Origin: Chitinophagaceae bacterium
GTDB taxonomy: Bacteria; Bacteroidota; Bacteroidia; Chitinophagales; Chitinophagaceae
Direction of reading: 5' to 3'
NCBI GenBank assembly: GCA_016720825.1
Contig: JADKJV010000011.1
Coordinates: forward strand, 62,001-126,000
Length of the DNA stretch: 64,000 nt
Part shown: piece by piece, positions 20,723 through 29,748 of the stretch
Numbering within the stretch: the stretch's first letter is position 1
Layout of the letters: every line of letters begins with the position of its first letter
The notes under the pieces: model-generated
Told to the model about the DNA's origin: nothing
The model's database searches: none
What the model saw: only the letters and a program-made list of their open reading frames with translations
Position numbers and translations under genes: made by a program

Positions 20723-21340
20723 TCATGCTATCTCCCCATGTGTTACCAGGAATACTAACAAATCTGTTGCCGTTGCAATCACCGGTCCGCCCATTGCATC
20801 TTTTGATAACACCGCGAATGGTCCCTGCCCAAAATAATATCCGTCGGATACCAGGAAATTCAATCTTACTTCACCGGCAGCCGGATGAGGCAACCGGTCC
20901 TCAGTCCATGGCCCGATCATGGCTACAACGTTTTTACTGTCGTTGAATAACTGGCTGATAAGTTCATCACTTTCTTTTGTTCTTTGTTCCCAGATGATCA
21001 TATTCTCAGCCTGTCCGATCAAACGTGCCGATCCATCTGCATAAACTGCCAGGGTGTCGAGTCCCTGTTCCATATCTACCTCCACAATTACACCCAACAG
21101 TATTTTTTCTGCTATTGGAATACCGAGGCTCGCAAGCCGCCGGTAAGCAAGCAGCCGGATCCGGCTTTCCATATCAGGATCAGCGGCGATTTTTTCAAGC
21201 GCTGCCGTATCTGAAGATGCGAGTACATCGAAAGGATAAACGGGCTTAGTATCCGCGGAAATGTAAACCGAGTAATCTTCACAGAAAAACTGATTGTAAA
21301 ACTGGTTGAGATAATCTTTTTTATATGGCTGTTGCATCAT
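20723..21340 (-). CDS. conserved-looking protein of unknown function
   Basis: 205 residues from the paired ATGs at 21340/21337 (MMQQPYKKDYLNQFYNQFF). A longer frame up to 21439 is rejected since it would cover the terminator at 21367-21398. No signal peptide, no membrane helix. The first half has an alpha-helical stretch (SDTAALEKIAADPDMESRIRLLAYRRLASLG) and the second half a beta-rich part with conserved-looking glycines (GYYFGQGPFAVLSKDAMGGP). I do not recognise the family. It stands alone between a repeat tract and the terminator of the TonB receptor gene. Confidence 0.7.
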   Translation of the reverse strand: MMQQPYKKDYLNQFYNQFFCEDYSVYISADTKPVYPFDVLASSDTAALEKIAADPDMESRIRLLAYRRLASLGIPIAEKILLGVIVEVDMEQGLDTLAVYADGSARLIGQAENMIIWEQRTKESDELISQLFNDSKNVVAMIGPWTEDRLPHPAAGEVRLNFLVSDGYYFGQGPFAVLSKDAMGGPVIATATDLLVFLVTHGEIA

Positions 21341-21366
21341 ATTCCAAATGTAAGATTTAACGGCAC

Positions 21367-21398
21367 AAAAAAAACGTCCCGCCCGGAGGCGGAACGTT
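21367..21398 (-). terminator. intrinsic terminator of the TonB receptor gene
   Basis: On the minus strand an 11-base stem (21398-21388 with 21383-21373, one mismatch) with a four-base loop is followed by eight T residues (A run at 21367-21374 on the plus strand). It lies 25 bases after the receptor stop codon at 21423 and before the next minus-strand gene. Confidence 0.85.
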
Positions 21399-21422
21399 GT
21401 GCTACTATTCAGGACCTGTTTC

Positions 21423-24187
21423 TCAAAAATTAAAACCAAGCCTTACAAACAGCCTGCGGCCATTGAATCCCATTTGCACGGCATCCCAGGGTCCGCCTGT
21501 TTCTGTGTTGTAAGCCCAGTCTTTAGCGCCTTTGACAACGCCAAAATCGGGGTGCTGGTTCAGGAAGTTATCAGCGCCTGCATATAAAGTGAATCGTTTC
21601 AATACAGGATAACTGAAATAAATATCGTTAACCAATTTACCGGTGTAGTTATACAGGTCAGGTACATCGCCTGAGCCATTATCCAGGGGAACAGTGGGGC
21701 TGATACCCAGTCCGTCCTGGCCATAACCCAGCAGTACCACTTTACCGAAATAGGTGAAGCGGGTGCCCAGTGTCAGTTTCTTCACTGTGTATTCCAGGTT
21801 GAAAGCGAATTTCATTTTTGGCGCAGAAGCGAGGATGAATTTCTGTTCGCGGTCGCTCAGGAAAGTCTGGCGCAGGAAGTCTGATCCGGATAAATTATCA
21901 GGCACGTTGATTTTGTCAATCTCCATGTTCTGGATGTTTCCGGTAAGCAGCGCTTTGATTTTCCTGTTGGCAGACAATTTTTTATTGTAATCAATTACGA
22001 TATCAATACCGCTGTTGGTGGTATTCACTGCATTGGCAAAAAACTGTGCGAGTGAAACATTGAGGCTTGCCATTTGCAGGCGAAGACCTGCATCCAGGTC
22101 AGGATCGCTGCCGTCAAACTGGCCGCTGATCACCACGCGGTCTTTCACTTTAGTCATGTAACCATCCAGCGTTACATTCAGGTTGGGAGTTGCTTTCCAG
22201 GTAAAGCCCAGGCTTGCACTGAGGCTTTTCTCCTGGGTGAGATCAGGTATACCTGCTGCTTTAGCCAGTGTGCTGTAATTCGGGGCGATTTTCACTTCAG
22301 CAATATTGCCAGCCTGTACAGTGGTAAAGGTGGAGCTGAAATTAATCTGCTGCAGGGAAGGCGCACGGAAACCAGTGCTGAACGAACCACGTACATTGAA
22401 TTTATCAGATGCTTTGATACGTGTGGCTACTTTGTAATTGTGTGTGAAACCAAAATCACTGTAGTCTTCTGCCCTTACAGCCAGGTCAACCAGCCATTTG
22501 GGAGTTACATCAATTTCTGCATCTGCATACATACCCCATACATGGCGTTTGGCGCTTACTTCATCATTGGGCTGGTAACCGGGGAAACCCTGGGCACCAG
22601 TGGCTTTATCACCTGATAAATCATAGTTCAGGTAAGAACCGGGTTCACCTGCATATATCTGGTAATTCTCATAACGGTATTCAAAACCTACACCGAGGTT
22701 GAATTTTTTAGAATACTCTTGCTGAAATTCAGGTTGGACGTATTCTGGAGGAAGGAGAAACCACCATCATCAAAATGGTTCTGGGAATGTCCCATAGAGG
22801 CGTTGAAAGTCTTGTCACCGTAAAAATGGAAATTGTTTTTACCGATGGTATTGCTCAGGTCCCAGTTCCATCCACAGGGTGTTTCACCGCGGAAACCACC
22901 GGTAACCGTATAGTCGTTGATTTTGGTCTGGATATGCGGACTGTAAAATATTTCCCCGTCGTTAGTCGTCTTCATGATGTTTGACACATAAATCACATCA
23001 CCATTGGTTTTGGTAGGGAAACGGTCAGGCCTGGCGCTGAAATTCCTGGTAAAGGCAAAGGCATCAGCATTTTTTACATTCGGTCCGCCGAAAGAATAAA
23101 ACGCACCTTTCTTTCCGAGGGGCACTTCCATATTATAATAAGCGCTGTATTTATCCAGTGAGGCATCACCATGACCGCGGCGGTAGATATCTATATACAT
23201 CGCCTTATCATTGTTATAATAATCGCTCGTATCTAAAGCCTGGCGGAATGTTTTCCCTGTAGTCATACCTTCAAAAGTGAGGTTCAGGAAACCGCCCCTG
23301 GTACCCAGGGGTACGCCAAAGTTTACTGTGGCATTGAAAGAATTCCCGTCGAAATTTTTACCATGTTCATATTGTGTTTGCAGGTCTGAAGCGTAAGCAG
23401 TATTGAATTTGGGATCGAGATAAGCACCCCATGCAAGACTGCCGTTTACCTGGTTTACATTTTTCTTCAGGATCAGGTTCATCACACCGGCAATGGCGTC
23501 AGAACCATACTGGGCAGAAGCGCCATCGCGGAGGATTTCCACGCGGTCAATAGCCTGGAATGGCATCGCGTTCAGGTCTGTTCCTGAGTTACCCCGGCCA
23601 CGTGTACCAAATACAGCCACAAAAGCAGTCTGGTGCAGGCGTTTGCCGTTTATTAATACTAATGTCTGGTCGGGACCGAGTCCGCGCAGCGTAGCCAGGT
23701 CAATATGGTCAGCACCATCACTGCCGCTTTGTTTATTGTAGTTGAAAGAAGGCGCTGCATAGTTCAGTACAGAACTCAGGTCCATCCGTGCAGTAGGCGC
23801 CGTAGCATTGCCAACGTTTACCACATCCACCGGGACAGGAGTTTCTGTTTTAACACGACCGGAACGGCGGGTACCCACCAGGATAACCTGGTCCATTTCC
23901 GCTTCGTTCTCTGCCAGTTTTACATTGATGGCAGATGTGCCGGCAGCAACTGTTTGCGGGAAATAACCCACAAAACTGATCTCGAGCTGATCACCAGCTG
24001 CTACCTGGATACTGAAAGATCCATCGGCAGCACTCTGGGTCATCTTACCCGATTTTTTACTGGTAATAGTTACACCTGCAAGAGGCTGGCCTTTTGCATC
24101 TGTTACCTTACCTGTAGCCGTTTGCTGGGCAATTGCCATTACTGACAGCAATAGAAACGACATACAGAAAAGAATCGCTTTTCTCAT
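21423..24187 (-). CDS. TonB-dependent outer-membrane receptor, frameshifted
   Basis: Two frames (24187-22688 and 22532-21423 plus the stretch between) make one ~921-residue receptor. The break is near 22724: restoring one G on the plus strand (C on the coding strand) makes the reading continuous as NLNFQQEYSKKFNLGVGFEYRYE. Sec signal about 1-20 (ending AIAQQ), carboxypeptidase-regulatory-like domain about 22-95, plug about 115-235 (RGLGPDQTLVLINGKRL, DRVEILRDGASAQYGSDAIAGV), then a 22-strand barrel ending in the terminal Phe (RRLFVRLGFNF). It imports a siderophore, vitamin or other large solute using TonB energy. No SusD-like lipoprotein gene follows, so it is not a Sus-type glycan system. 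A strong terminator follows it. Confidence 0.9.
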
Positions 24188-24554
24188 AATAGTAGTTTGG
24201 GCCTGGGTGGACAGGCAGTTAAAAGATGGGCTAAAATAATGGATAAATTAATATAATGTTAAAATGAACTGCCTAATATGGTAGTGGGGGAAGGGAATGT
24301 GAGTTAATTGTTGGTTAATCGAGAGGTTCCAGGTAGCAGGAAGCAGGCTTGCCCCGATGGTGAAATTTATTGGGGAGGGCAGGGGGGGGGCAGCAGGAGG
24401 CAGGTGGCAGGTGCAGAGGCGGGCAGGCCGCCCGATTAGGAGACTCATGAGACAGGTTGAAAATACATTTGTGCTTGAGAAAAATACCAGGGATATCTGA
24501 TGAAAACACTAATTGCCGGGATGGTGGATTGGATATGTTTACAAAAAAAATAAA
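24188..24554. repeat. G-rich intergenic tract, left flank of four-helix-bundle gene
   Basis: No gene. At about 24325-24425 the plus strand is built of GGCAGCAGG/GGCAGGTGG-like words with a run of nine G near 24385. CAGGTAGCAGG at 24330-24340 is matched by its exact complement CCTGCTACCTG at 25040-25050, on the other side of the small gene at 24555. A TACATTTG at 24463-24470 could be a -7 box for that gene, with no clear -33 partner. The receptor promoter should lie in 24188-24260 but no strong element is visible. Confidence 0.5.
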
Positions 24555-24932
24555 ATGAGTGGCGACTTCAAAGATTGGATTGTGTATCAGAAGGCATTTG
24601 GCTTAGCAATGAAAATATTCAGGATAACAGCTTGTTTTCCTAAAGATGAGCAGTATAGCCTGGTTAGTCAAATAAGGAGGAGTTCACGTTCTGTGTGTGC
24701 AAACCTTGCAGAGGCTTTCAGAAGAAAAAGCTCAGTGAAATACTTTATTCATAAACTGTGTGATTGCGATACAGAAAATACAGAAACACAAGTCTGGCTG
24801 AATTTTGCAGAATCATGCAATTACATCGGAGCTGAAACTTTTAATGAATTAAAGGAACTACAAATGGAAGTGGGAAAACTGATTGGAGCCATGCTCAGAA
24901 ATCCGGGAAAATTTATTCATCACAAACCCTGA
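24555..24932 (+). CDS. four-helix-bundle protein (S23/IVS-encoded type)
   Basis: 125 residues from ATG 24555; an in-frame upstream extension starting at a TTG is not needed. Hallmarks of the family: FKDWIVYQKAFGLAMKIF at the start, FPKDEQYSLVSQIRRSSRSV in the second helix, NLAEAFRR, and a C-terminal ETFNELKELQMEVGKLI helix. Relatives are found inside intervening sequences of 23S rRNA genes, as free-standing genes in Bacteroidota, and resemble the Avd accessory protein of diversity-generating retroelements. No reverse transcriptase or rRNA is nearby. The gene sits alone between G-rich and C-rich tracts with an inverted repeat, suggesting it may have moved as a cassette. Role unknown. Confidence 0.88.
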   Translation: MSGDFKDWIVYQKAFGLAMKIFRITACFPKDEQYSLVSQIRRSSRSVCANLAEAFRRKSSVKYFIHKLCDCDTENTETQVWLNFAESCNYIGAETFNELKELQMEVGKLIGAMLRNPGKFIHHKP

Positions 24933-25043
24933 ATAAAATGCTCTAGCGTATACTATCCTGCAAATTATATCACGCATCTATTCAGGGTCCCCCCAACCCG
25001 CCCCTCCGCCCCTCCTCCCCTGCCTCCCCACCGCCCCCCCCTG
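24933..25043. repeat. C-rich intergenic tract, right flank of four-helix-bundle gene
   Basis: The plus strand at about 24985-25062 is almost pure C/T with runs of up to eight C. CCTGCTACCTG at 25040-25050 is the inverted partner of 24330-24340; its last bases run into the end of the aminotransferase gene. No ORF of its own and no clear terminator. Confidence 0.5.
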
Positions 25044-26243
25044 CTACCTGCTCCCTTCCCCCTGATATTCCTCCAGTGCTTTCTCCAAACAATCCATCGC
25101 CGCATTAATCGAATCCAGGTTCAGTACATAGGCCAGGCGGACTTCATTCTTTCCGAGACCGGGTGTTCCGTAAAAACCGGTGGCGGGCGCCAGCATCACG
25201 GTTTGGTTTTTATAAGAGAAACTCTCCAGCAGCCACTGGCAGAATTTATCAGAATCATCTATGGGTAAACGAGCGATGGCATAAAAAGCACCACCGGGGT
25301 TCGGGCAGTAAACCCCTTTCATGGCATTGAGTCTTTTTACCAGCAAATCCCTTCTGGCCAGGTATTCGGCTTTTGGTGCCCTGAAATAATCTTCCGGGAG
25401 ATCAACGGCCGCTTCGCCCATGATTTGGGCAAGTCCGGGAGGACTCAACCGGGCCTGGGCAAATTTCATGGCCGCATCGTAAACTGATTTGTTTTTGGTA
25501 ACCAATGCACCCAGTCTTGCCCCGCAGGCACTGTAACGCTTACTGATAGTATCCATCAGTAACACATGTTCATCCATTCCTTCCAGATGGAGGGCGCTGA
25601 CATATTCACCGTCGTAACAGAATTCGCGGTAGGCTTCGTCACTGAATAAATACAGGTTGTATTTCAGGCAAATGTTTTTCAGCGCTTCCATTTCCGCACG
25701 GCTGTACAGGTAGCCGGTGGGGTTATTGGGGTTACAGATTACTATCCCTTTTGTTTTTGGCGTAATTGCTTTTTCAAATTCACTGATATCCGGCAGGGCA
25801 AATCCGTTTTCAATACGGGATGTGATGGGAACCACGGTCACACCGGCTGAGCAGGCAAAACCATTGTAGTTGGCATAAAATGGTTCAGGTATGATCACTT
25901 CATCACCCGGATTAAGGCAGGTCAGGAAACCAAACATAATGGCTTCGCTGCCCCCGGTAGTGATGATAATCTGGTCGTGGCTGACAGTGATACCAACCCT
26001 TTTATAATATTCAACCAGCTTTTTACGGTAAGATTCGTTACCGGCACTGTGGCTGTATTCAAGCACTTTGATGTCCGCATGCCTCACCGCATCCAGGATA
26101 GCCGGCGGGGTTTCAATATCAGGCTGGCCAATATTGAGATGATACACTTTTGTACCCCGCTTGCGGGCTGCTTCAGCGTAGGGAACCAGTTTGCGGATCG
26201 GGGAGGGCGGCATCTGCTGGCCGCGGCTTGAAATGGATAACAT
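25044..26243 (-). CDS. PLP-dependent class I/II aminotransferase (AspC-like)
   Basis: 399 residues, normal length for fold-type I aminotransferases. Seen: N-terminal HLNIGQPDIETP, cofactor-phosphate region TTGGSEAIMFGF, VICNPNNPTGYLYS with the Asn that contacts PLP, DEAYREF with the Asp/Tyr pair, the Schiff-base lysine in TISKRYSACGARLG, and the substrate-binding Arg in NEVRLAYVLN. It transfers an amino group between an amino acid and a 2-oxoacid in the cytosol; aspartate or a related substrate is likely by family, but the exact one cannot be fixed. ATG 26243 gives a short plausible leader to the fold. The upstream neighbour's stop is 47 bases away on the same strand. Confidence 0.9.
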   Translation of the reverse strand: MLSISSRGQQMPPSPIRKLVPYAEAARKRGTKVYHLNIGQPDIETPPAILDAVRHADIKVLEYSHSAGNESYRKKLVEYYKRVGITVSHDQIIITTGGSEAIMFGFLTCLNPGDEVIIPEPFYANYNGFACSAGVTVVPITSRIENGFALPDISEFEKAITPKTKGIVICNPNNPTGYLYSRAEMEALKNICLKYNLYLFSDEAYREFCYDGEYVSALHLEGMDEHVLLMDTISKRYSACGARLGALVTKNKSVYDAAMKFAQARLSPPGLAQIMGEAAVDLPEDYFRAPKAEYLARRDLLVKRLNAMKGVYCPNPGGAFYAIARLPIDDSDKFCQWLLESFSYKNQTVMLAPATGFYGTPGLGKNEVRLAYVLNLDSINAAMDCLEKALEEYQGEGSR

Positions 26244-26289
26244 GCCGCAAAGGTAAGGAGCAGAGCGATTAACCTGAACGTCTCCTTAT

Positions 26290-26889
26290 TTATGCACTGC
26301 AATCACTGGTTACAAAATCCACAATAGTCAGGTACCACCGGTTATTGATCCAGGAAAGATAGAAAACCAGTTCCTTGTGGTTCCTGTCAAAGACTACAAT
26401 CCTGCGGCTCTTATTCTCCAGGCTGTAATATTTATTAATATCCGACTGGGGAATATTATCCGGAACGTATTGATTCCTGTCCTTGCAGATTTTAGAAAGG
26501 ATATGGCTGGTTTTAGCAGTATCAGCATATACACCTCTCTTACTCCACTTCATGGTTTCACAATTATAGGTGGGCAGTTTGGCATATTGCAGGGTTGTAT
26601 ACAGAATGCCTGCTGAACTGGCGTATTGTACATTGGGGAATCCGGGATCTGTAAAACTGATAGTATCCTGGTGCACATAATTATCAAACACTCCATTGCG
26701 GTATAATTGGTACAGCCCCGTTCCGGGTTTAATATATTTTGATACCGCGGCACTGTCCTGTCTGGAAAAAGCAGTAACCACCGCTTTTACTGTGCTGATG
26801 AATTTTTGTTCTTTGACGGGTACTGCTGTTTGCCCTGCGGCGATTACATTTACAACAAATAATAAAAGGGTCAGATTGAATTTGATCAT
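26290..26889 (-). CDS. secreted protein of unknown function
   Basis: 199 residues with a Sec signal (MIKFNLTLLLFVVNVIAAGQ, cleavage after about 19). The mature part has a helical start, then a mixed region ending with a beta hairpin rich in aromatics (ELVFYLSWINNRWYLTIVDF), which resembles small NTF2-like or lipocalin-like periplasmic domains, though I cannot assign it. Three Cys residues (NCETMKW, SKICKDR, TSDCSA). It lies upstream of the aminotransferase on the same strand and is divergent from the gene at 27060. Confidence 0.7.
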   Translation of the reverse strand: MIKFNLTLLLFVVNVIAAGQTAVPVKEQKFISTVKAVVTAFSRQDSAAVSKYIKPGTGLYQLYRNGVFDNYVHQDTISFTDPGFPNVQYASSAGILYTTLQYAKLPTYNCETMKWSKRGVYADTAKTSHILSKICKDRNQYVPDNIPQSDINKYYSLENKSRRIVVFDRNHKELVFYLSWINNRWYLTIVDFVTSDCSA

Positions 26890-27059
26890 GTAGTAGTATA
26901 TTAAACACGATAAAGATAGGCGGAAACAGAGCTGCGGTTGCCTGCCTTGCCGGAATTTTCTCCTGAAAAAACCTGATCATGATTTATGTCATTTGAACGA
27001 AAGGAGCATCCAATGCTGCGGGGTTGCCATAACAGCCCTTTAAATTAAAAATATCAACT

Positions 27060-27662
27060 ATGCGTTTTAGCCTGCTGCTGTTTTGTACCATCACCGTCAT
27101 GTTTGCCGGTGCCCAAACCAAAAAAATTGCCTGGAGAAGCCACCAGGGTTCTTCCAACGGATTCAGTGTGAGCCTGGAAAATATTTCAGAAGATGATGGC
27201 TCCAATTTTGGTGTGGCTCCCACGCCGGAAGTGAAAACAGCCAGTCTCGACAGTGTGATTTTTGTATCGGACTCTGTTGCCGTGATGGTGACCAGTGAAT
27301 ATTGTGAACGGTGGATGAGGTCTCAAAACGGCCGGACTGATTTATGGCGGGCCGGGAAAGATACGGTGCGCAATCACCCGCTTTTTTCAAAGCGGCATAG
27401 TCTCGACAGTATCCTGGAAGTACTTCACAAGCAGTATTTTTTCCGGAATAAAAAGAAGACTGTTTTTATGGGATATGATAATGACAAATCCTGTTCCGAT
27501 TACAGCCAGTTTACTATCCTGCCAACCGGTAATTTGCCAGGTGGCGGCGGGGGGAATGGCAATCTGACGGAATGGTCAGTGCTATCCGCCATCTTTTTAT
27601 TCATGGTGGTTGCCGCATACAGGGCGAGGCATTACCTGTTACATATATATGCCGGGGAATAA
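27060..27662 (+). CDS. signal-peptide protein with C-terminal membrane segment, unknown
   Basis: 200 residues. Sec signal about 1-18 (ending FAGAQ), an extracytoplasmic domain of about 135 residues with two Cys (EYCERW, KSCSDY), a Gly/Asn hinge (PGGGGGNGN) and a single membrane helix about 170-188 (LSAIFLFMVVAAY) followed by a short basic tail. So it is anchored in the inner membrane with most of the chain outside. No recognisable family. It converges on the FkbM gene, 8 bases from its stop. Confidence 0.7.
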   Translation: MRFSLLLFCTITVMFAGAQTKKIAWRSHQGSSNGFSVSLENISEDDGSNFGVAPTPEVKTASLDSVIFVSDSVAVMVTSEYCERWMRSQNGRTDLWRAGKDTVRNHPLFSKRHSLDSILEVLHKQYFFRNKKKTVFMGYDNDKSCSDYSQFTILPTGNLPGGGGGNGNLTEWSVLSAIFLFMVVAAYRARHYLLHIYAGE

Positions 27663-27669
27663 GGAGTAC

Positions 27670-28430
27670 TTACATCAGGAATACATCAAACAGGTCTTCC
27701 CGTTTTATAAATTCTTCCCTTGTCATTAAATGATGGTGGTAATAAACCTTGTAATCGTGTTTGATTACAAAATCCCATATCTCACCAAGACTGTCACCAA
27801 AATTTTTAATGGGTATAGGGTGAACGTCCAGGCTGATCCTTGGGTGGAATTTAGTAAGTGTAGCTGTTGCTCCTTTTAATAAGGAGTATTCAGCTCCTTC
27901 CACATCGATTTTTATTAAGTCTACACGCGAGAGCGATTGTTCTGATACCAGGTCGTCAATAGTTGTAATATCAACCTCGATGGCTTTTTCATTCACATTA
28001 GCCCTTTTGTTGTCTGACAGGCTGTTACTGTTCGTTGCCGGCACAGTAGATACATAGAAAGTAGCTTCCCTTTTTCTGCCGCCAGCGCCTGCTGCATGGG
28101 AATCACAGTTCCCTGGATGCCATTTATAGCAATCGTTTTTTTAAGCAGTTCAAAAGTATCCGGGGTGGGTTCAAAGGCAATTACTTTTCCGGTTGGCCCG
28201 GTTTTCTGTGCCAGGATTGCGGAATGCAGGCCGATATGCGCACCGGCATCTATCACCACCATGCCTTCTTTCACATAATTGTTGAAGAAGTTGAGGACAT
28301 TCATCTCATACCTGATCGGGAAATAACGGAAATAACGGGTGGGTAACTTAACCCGGAAACCGCTGACGTGTGCATTCAGCCCCTTTCCGAGTGTTAAGGC
28401 GTTAATGATTTTGTAGGCTAGTTCTTTCAT
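27670..28430 (-). CDS. FkbM-family methyltransferase, frameshifted
   Basis: Two frames (28559-27993 and 28044-27670) form one protein of about 253 residues from the ATG at 28430. The break is at 28068-28070, where the coding strand has GGG but GGGG restores EKGEATFYVSTVPATNSNS. SAM-binding motif I is VVIDAGAHIGLHSAIL, motif II FEPTPDTFELLKKT, and the FkbM signature IDVEGAEYSLLKGA and RISLDVHP follow. Family members O-methylate sugars or polyketides. The longer frame to 28559 adds 43 residues without family features, so ATG 28430 is chosen. No glycan cluster is adjacent, so the substrate is unknown. Confidence 0.85.
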
Positions 28431-28707
28431 AAAAATAAATTGAATGACAGAAATAGCCAGCTGATGCTGGGTTTTTGTTTCATGCGGGAATAAAGGTATG
28501 GTTTTTCCCAAATATGTTTTAGTATAAATGACCTGTGAAAATTCTGTCAAGGAAATCATAATAAAATTCCTGCGGCTTCTTATATCATAAAATATTGTTG
28601 TAACCCAACCGGGACAATGGTGGGCTCGTCACTCCGGTGTAATTTTTCATTCCAATTAACCGGGCCGCTTATTAGATCAGTTTCTACGCGCTAACACATC
28701 ATGTAAC
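28431..28707. other. divergent intergenic region before the wall-synthesis-like block
   Basis: 277 bases between the FkbM start and the bitopic protein at 28708. No ORF worth calling, no repeat family, no clear promoter element; a GG-N10-GC spacing near 28615-28628 lacks the rest of a sigma54 consensus. Confidence 0.3.
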
Positions 28708-29538
28708 ATGCAGAGATACCTGTTTACCGACGGGGAGAATGCCGTTCAGGAAGTTGAATCTGACCAAGCCCTTCACAGCCTGATCAATCTTACCGCAGAT
28801 ACCGCTGCGATCCGGATCTGGGTTTTTAATACCCGTGAATGGATCAGCTACGCGGCCTTTATCAAACAACGGCCTGATTTCATTAAAAAGGAAATCGTCC
28901 TTGCCGTACCTGAGAAAAAATATGAAAGCACCCGGCAGCCAGTAAAAAGCAGGGGCCGGCTTAAAAAAGCAATCTTCTTTACTGTGGCTGCTGCAGGGAT
29001 CTTCCTGGTTTATAATTTCACCCGCATTCACTGGGTAAAAGCCAGTCCGCTGAACATTTCTGCTGCCCGTCCGGCCAATGTGCCACCAATGGACGTGGAT
29101 TCACTGATAAATGATATTGAATACAACCGCGGGCAAACACTTGACCGCAGCACCCGTAATAACCTCCGGCTTCGCAACACCTGGCCAGACCTGGTAGAAT
29201 TGAAATTGCAGGCAAACCGCGAAACCAGTTCAGCCGGTACACGGTTTTCCAGCCTCGTCATGACGATTGACAACAGCACCGGCAACATCCTCGACAATGC
29301 ACTGGTAAAACTGCAACTCTGGAAAAACAATGAAGTTGCCGCATCCGATACATTCCGTTTCGCCAATATTAAATATGACGCACAACTGGCCCGGCAACTG
29401 AGCCAGGAATATAAAGGCGACAGTATCTCTGTTTCTTTCGAATCACTGCAATCAAAAGGATTTAATTTCTGCTATTCCGCGTCCATGAAAAACAGGGCGG
29501 GGAATTATGCGGACAGGTGGTTTTGCAGAAGCGAGTAA
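28708..29538 (+). CDS. bitopic membrane protein with GYF-like cytosolic and beta-sandwich-like outer domain
   Basis: 276 residues. About 1-65 is a small cytosolic domain (IRIWVFNTREWISYAAFI), loosely like GYF_2 peptide-binding domains. A basic stretch precedes one membrane helix about 90-108 (AIFFTVAAAGIFLVYNF), giving an inside-to-outside orientation. The outer part (about 110-276) begins with a helix (RSTRNNLRLRNTW) and continues as a beta-rich domain (SLVMTIDNSTGNILDNALV) with a Cys pair near the end. I do not recognise a named family. It precedes the actin-like ATPase gene by 210 repeat-filled bases on the same strand and may belong to the same operon; its layout would suit a bridge between cytosolic and wall-side components. 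Confidence 0.72.
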   Translation: MQRYLFTDGENAVQEVESDQALHSLINLTADTAAIRIWVFNTREWISYAAFIKQRPDFIKKEIVLAVPEKKYESTRQPVKSRGRLKKAIFFTVAAAGIFLVYNFTRIHWVKASPLNISAARPANVPPMDVDSLINDIEYNRGQTLDRSTRNNLRLRNTWPDLVELKLQANRETSSAGTRFSSLVMTIDNSTGNILDNALVKLQLWKNNEVAASDTFRFANIKYDAQLARQLSQEYKGDSISVSFESLQSKGFNFCYSASMKNRAGNYADRWFCRSE

Positions 29539-29748
29539 TAATTAATTGAGAATGGAGAATTGAGAATGGAATTGAGAATGGAGAATTGAGAGTGACAGAG
29601 GTGGGTATGGAGAATGGTTCTTCTAACTGTCGGAAAGGATTTTTTGACTTTTGAATTTTGACTTTTTAATAGGGTTCATCTAACTAAGGAATTTGGAATT
29701 TGGATTTTATTACACACAAATAATTGTATCAACTATTAACACTTAGCC
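29539..29748. repeat. low-complexity dispersed intergenic repeat (inverted copy)
   Basis: Reiterated AATTGAGAATGG words (29545-29600) and TTTTGACTTTT words (29640-29670), then GGAATTTGG repeats near 29690. It is the opposite-orientation relative of the tract at 6923-7215. A promoter for the ATPase operon could lie in 29670-29748 but none is clear. Confidence 0.55.

Noticed and set aside
21423..24187. SusC-type glycan importer
   Set aside because: No SusD-like lipoprotein or glycoside hydrolase follows, and the length fits a general TonB receptor.
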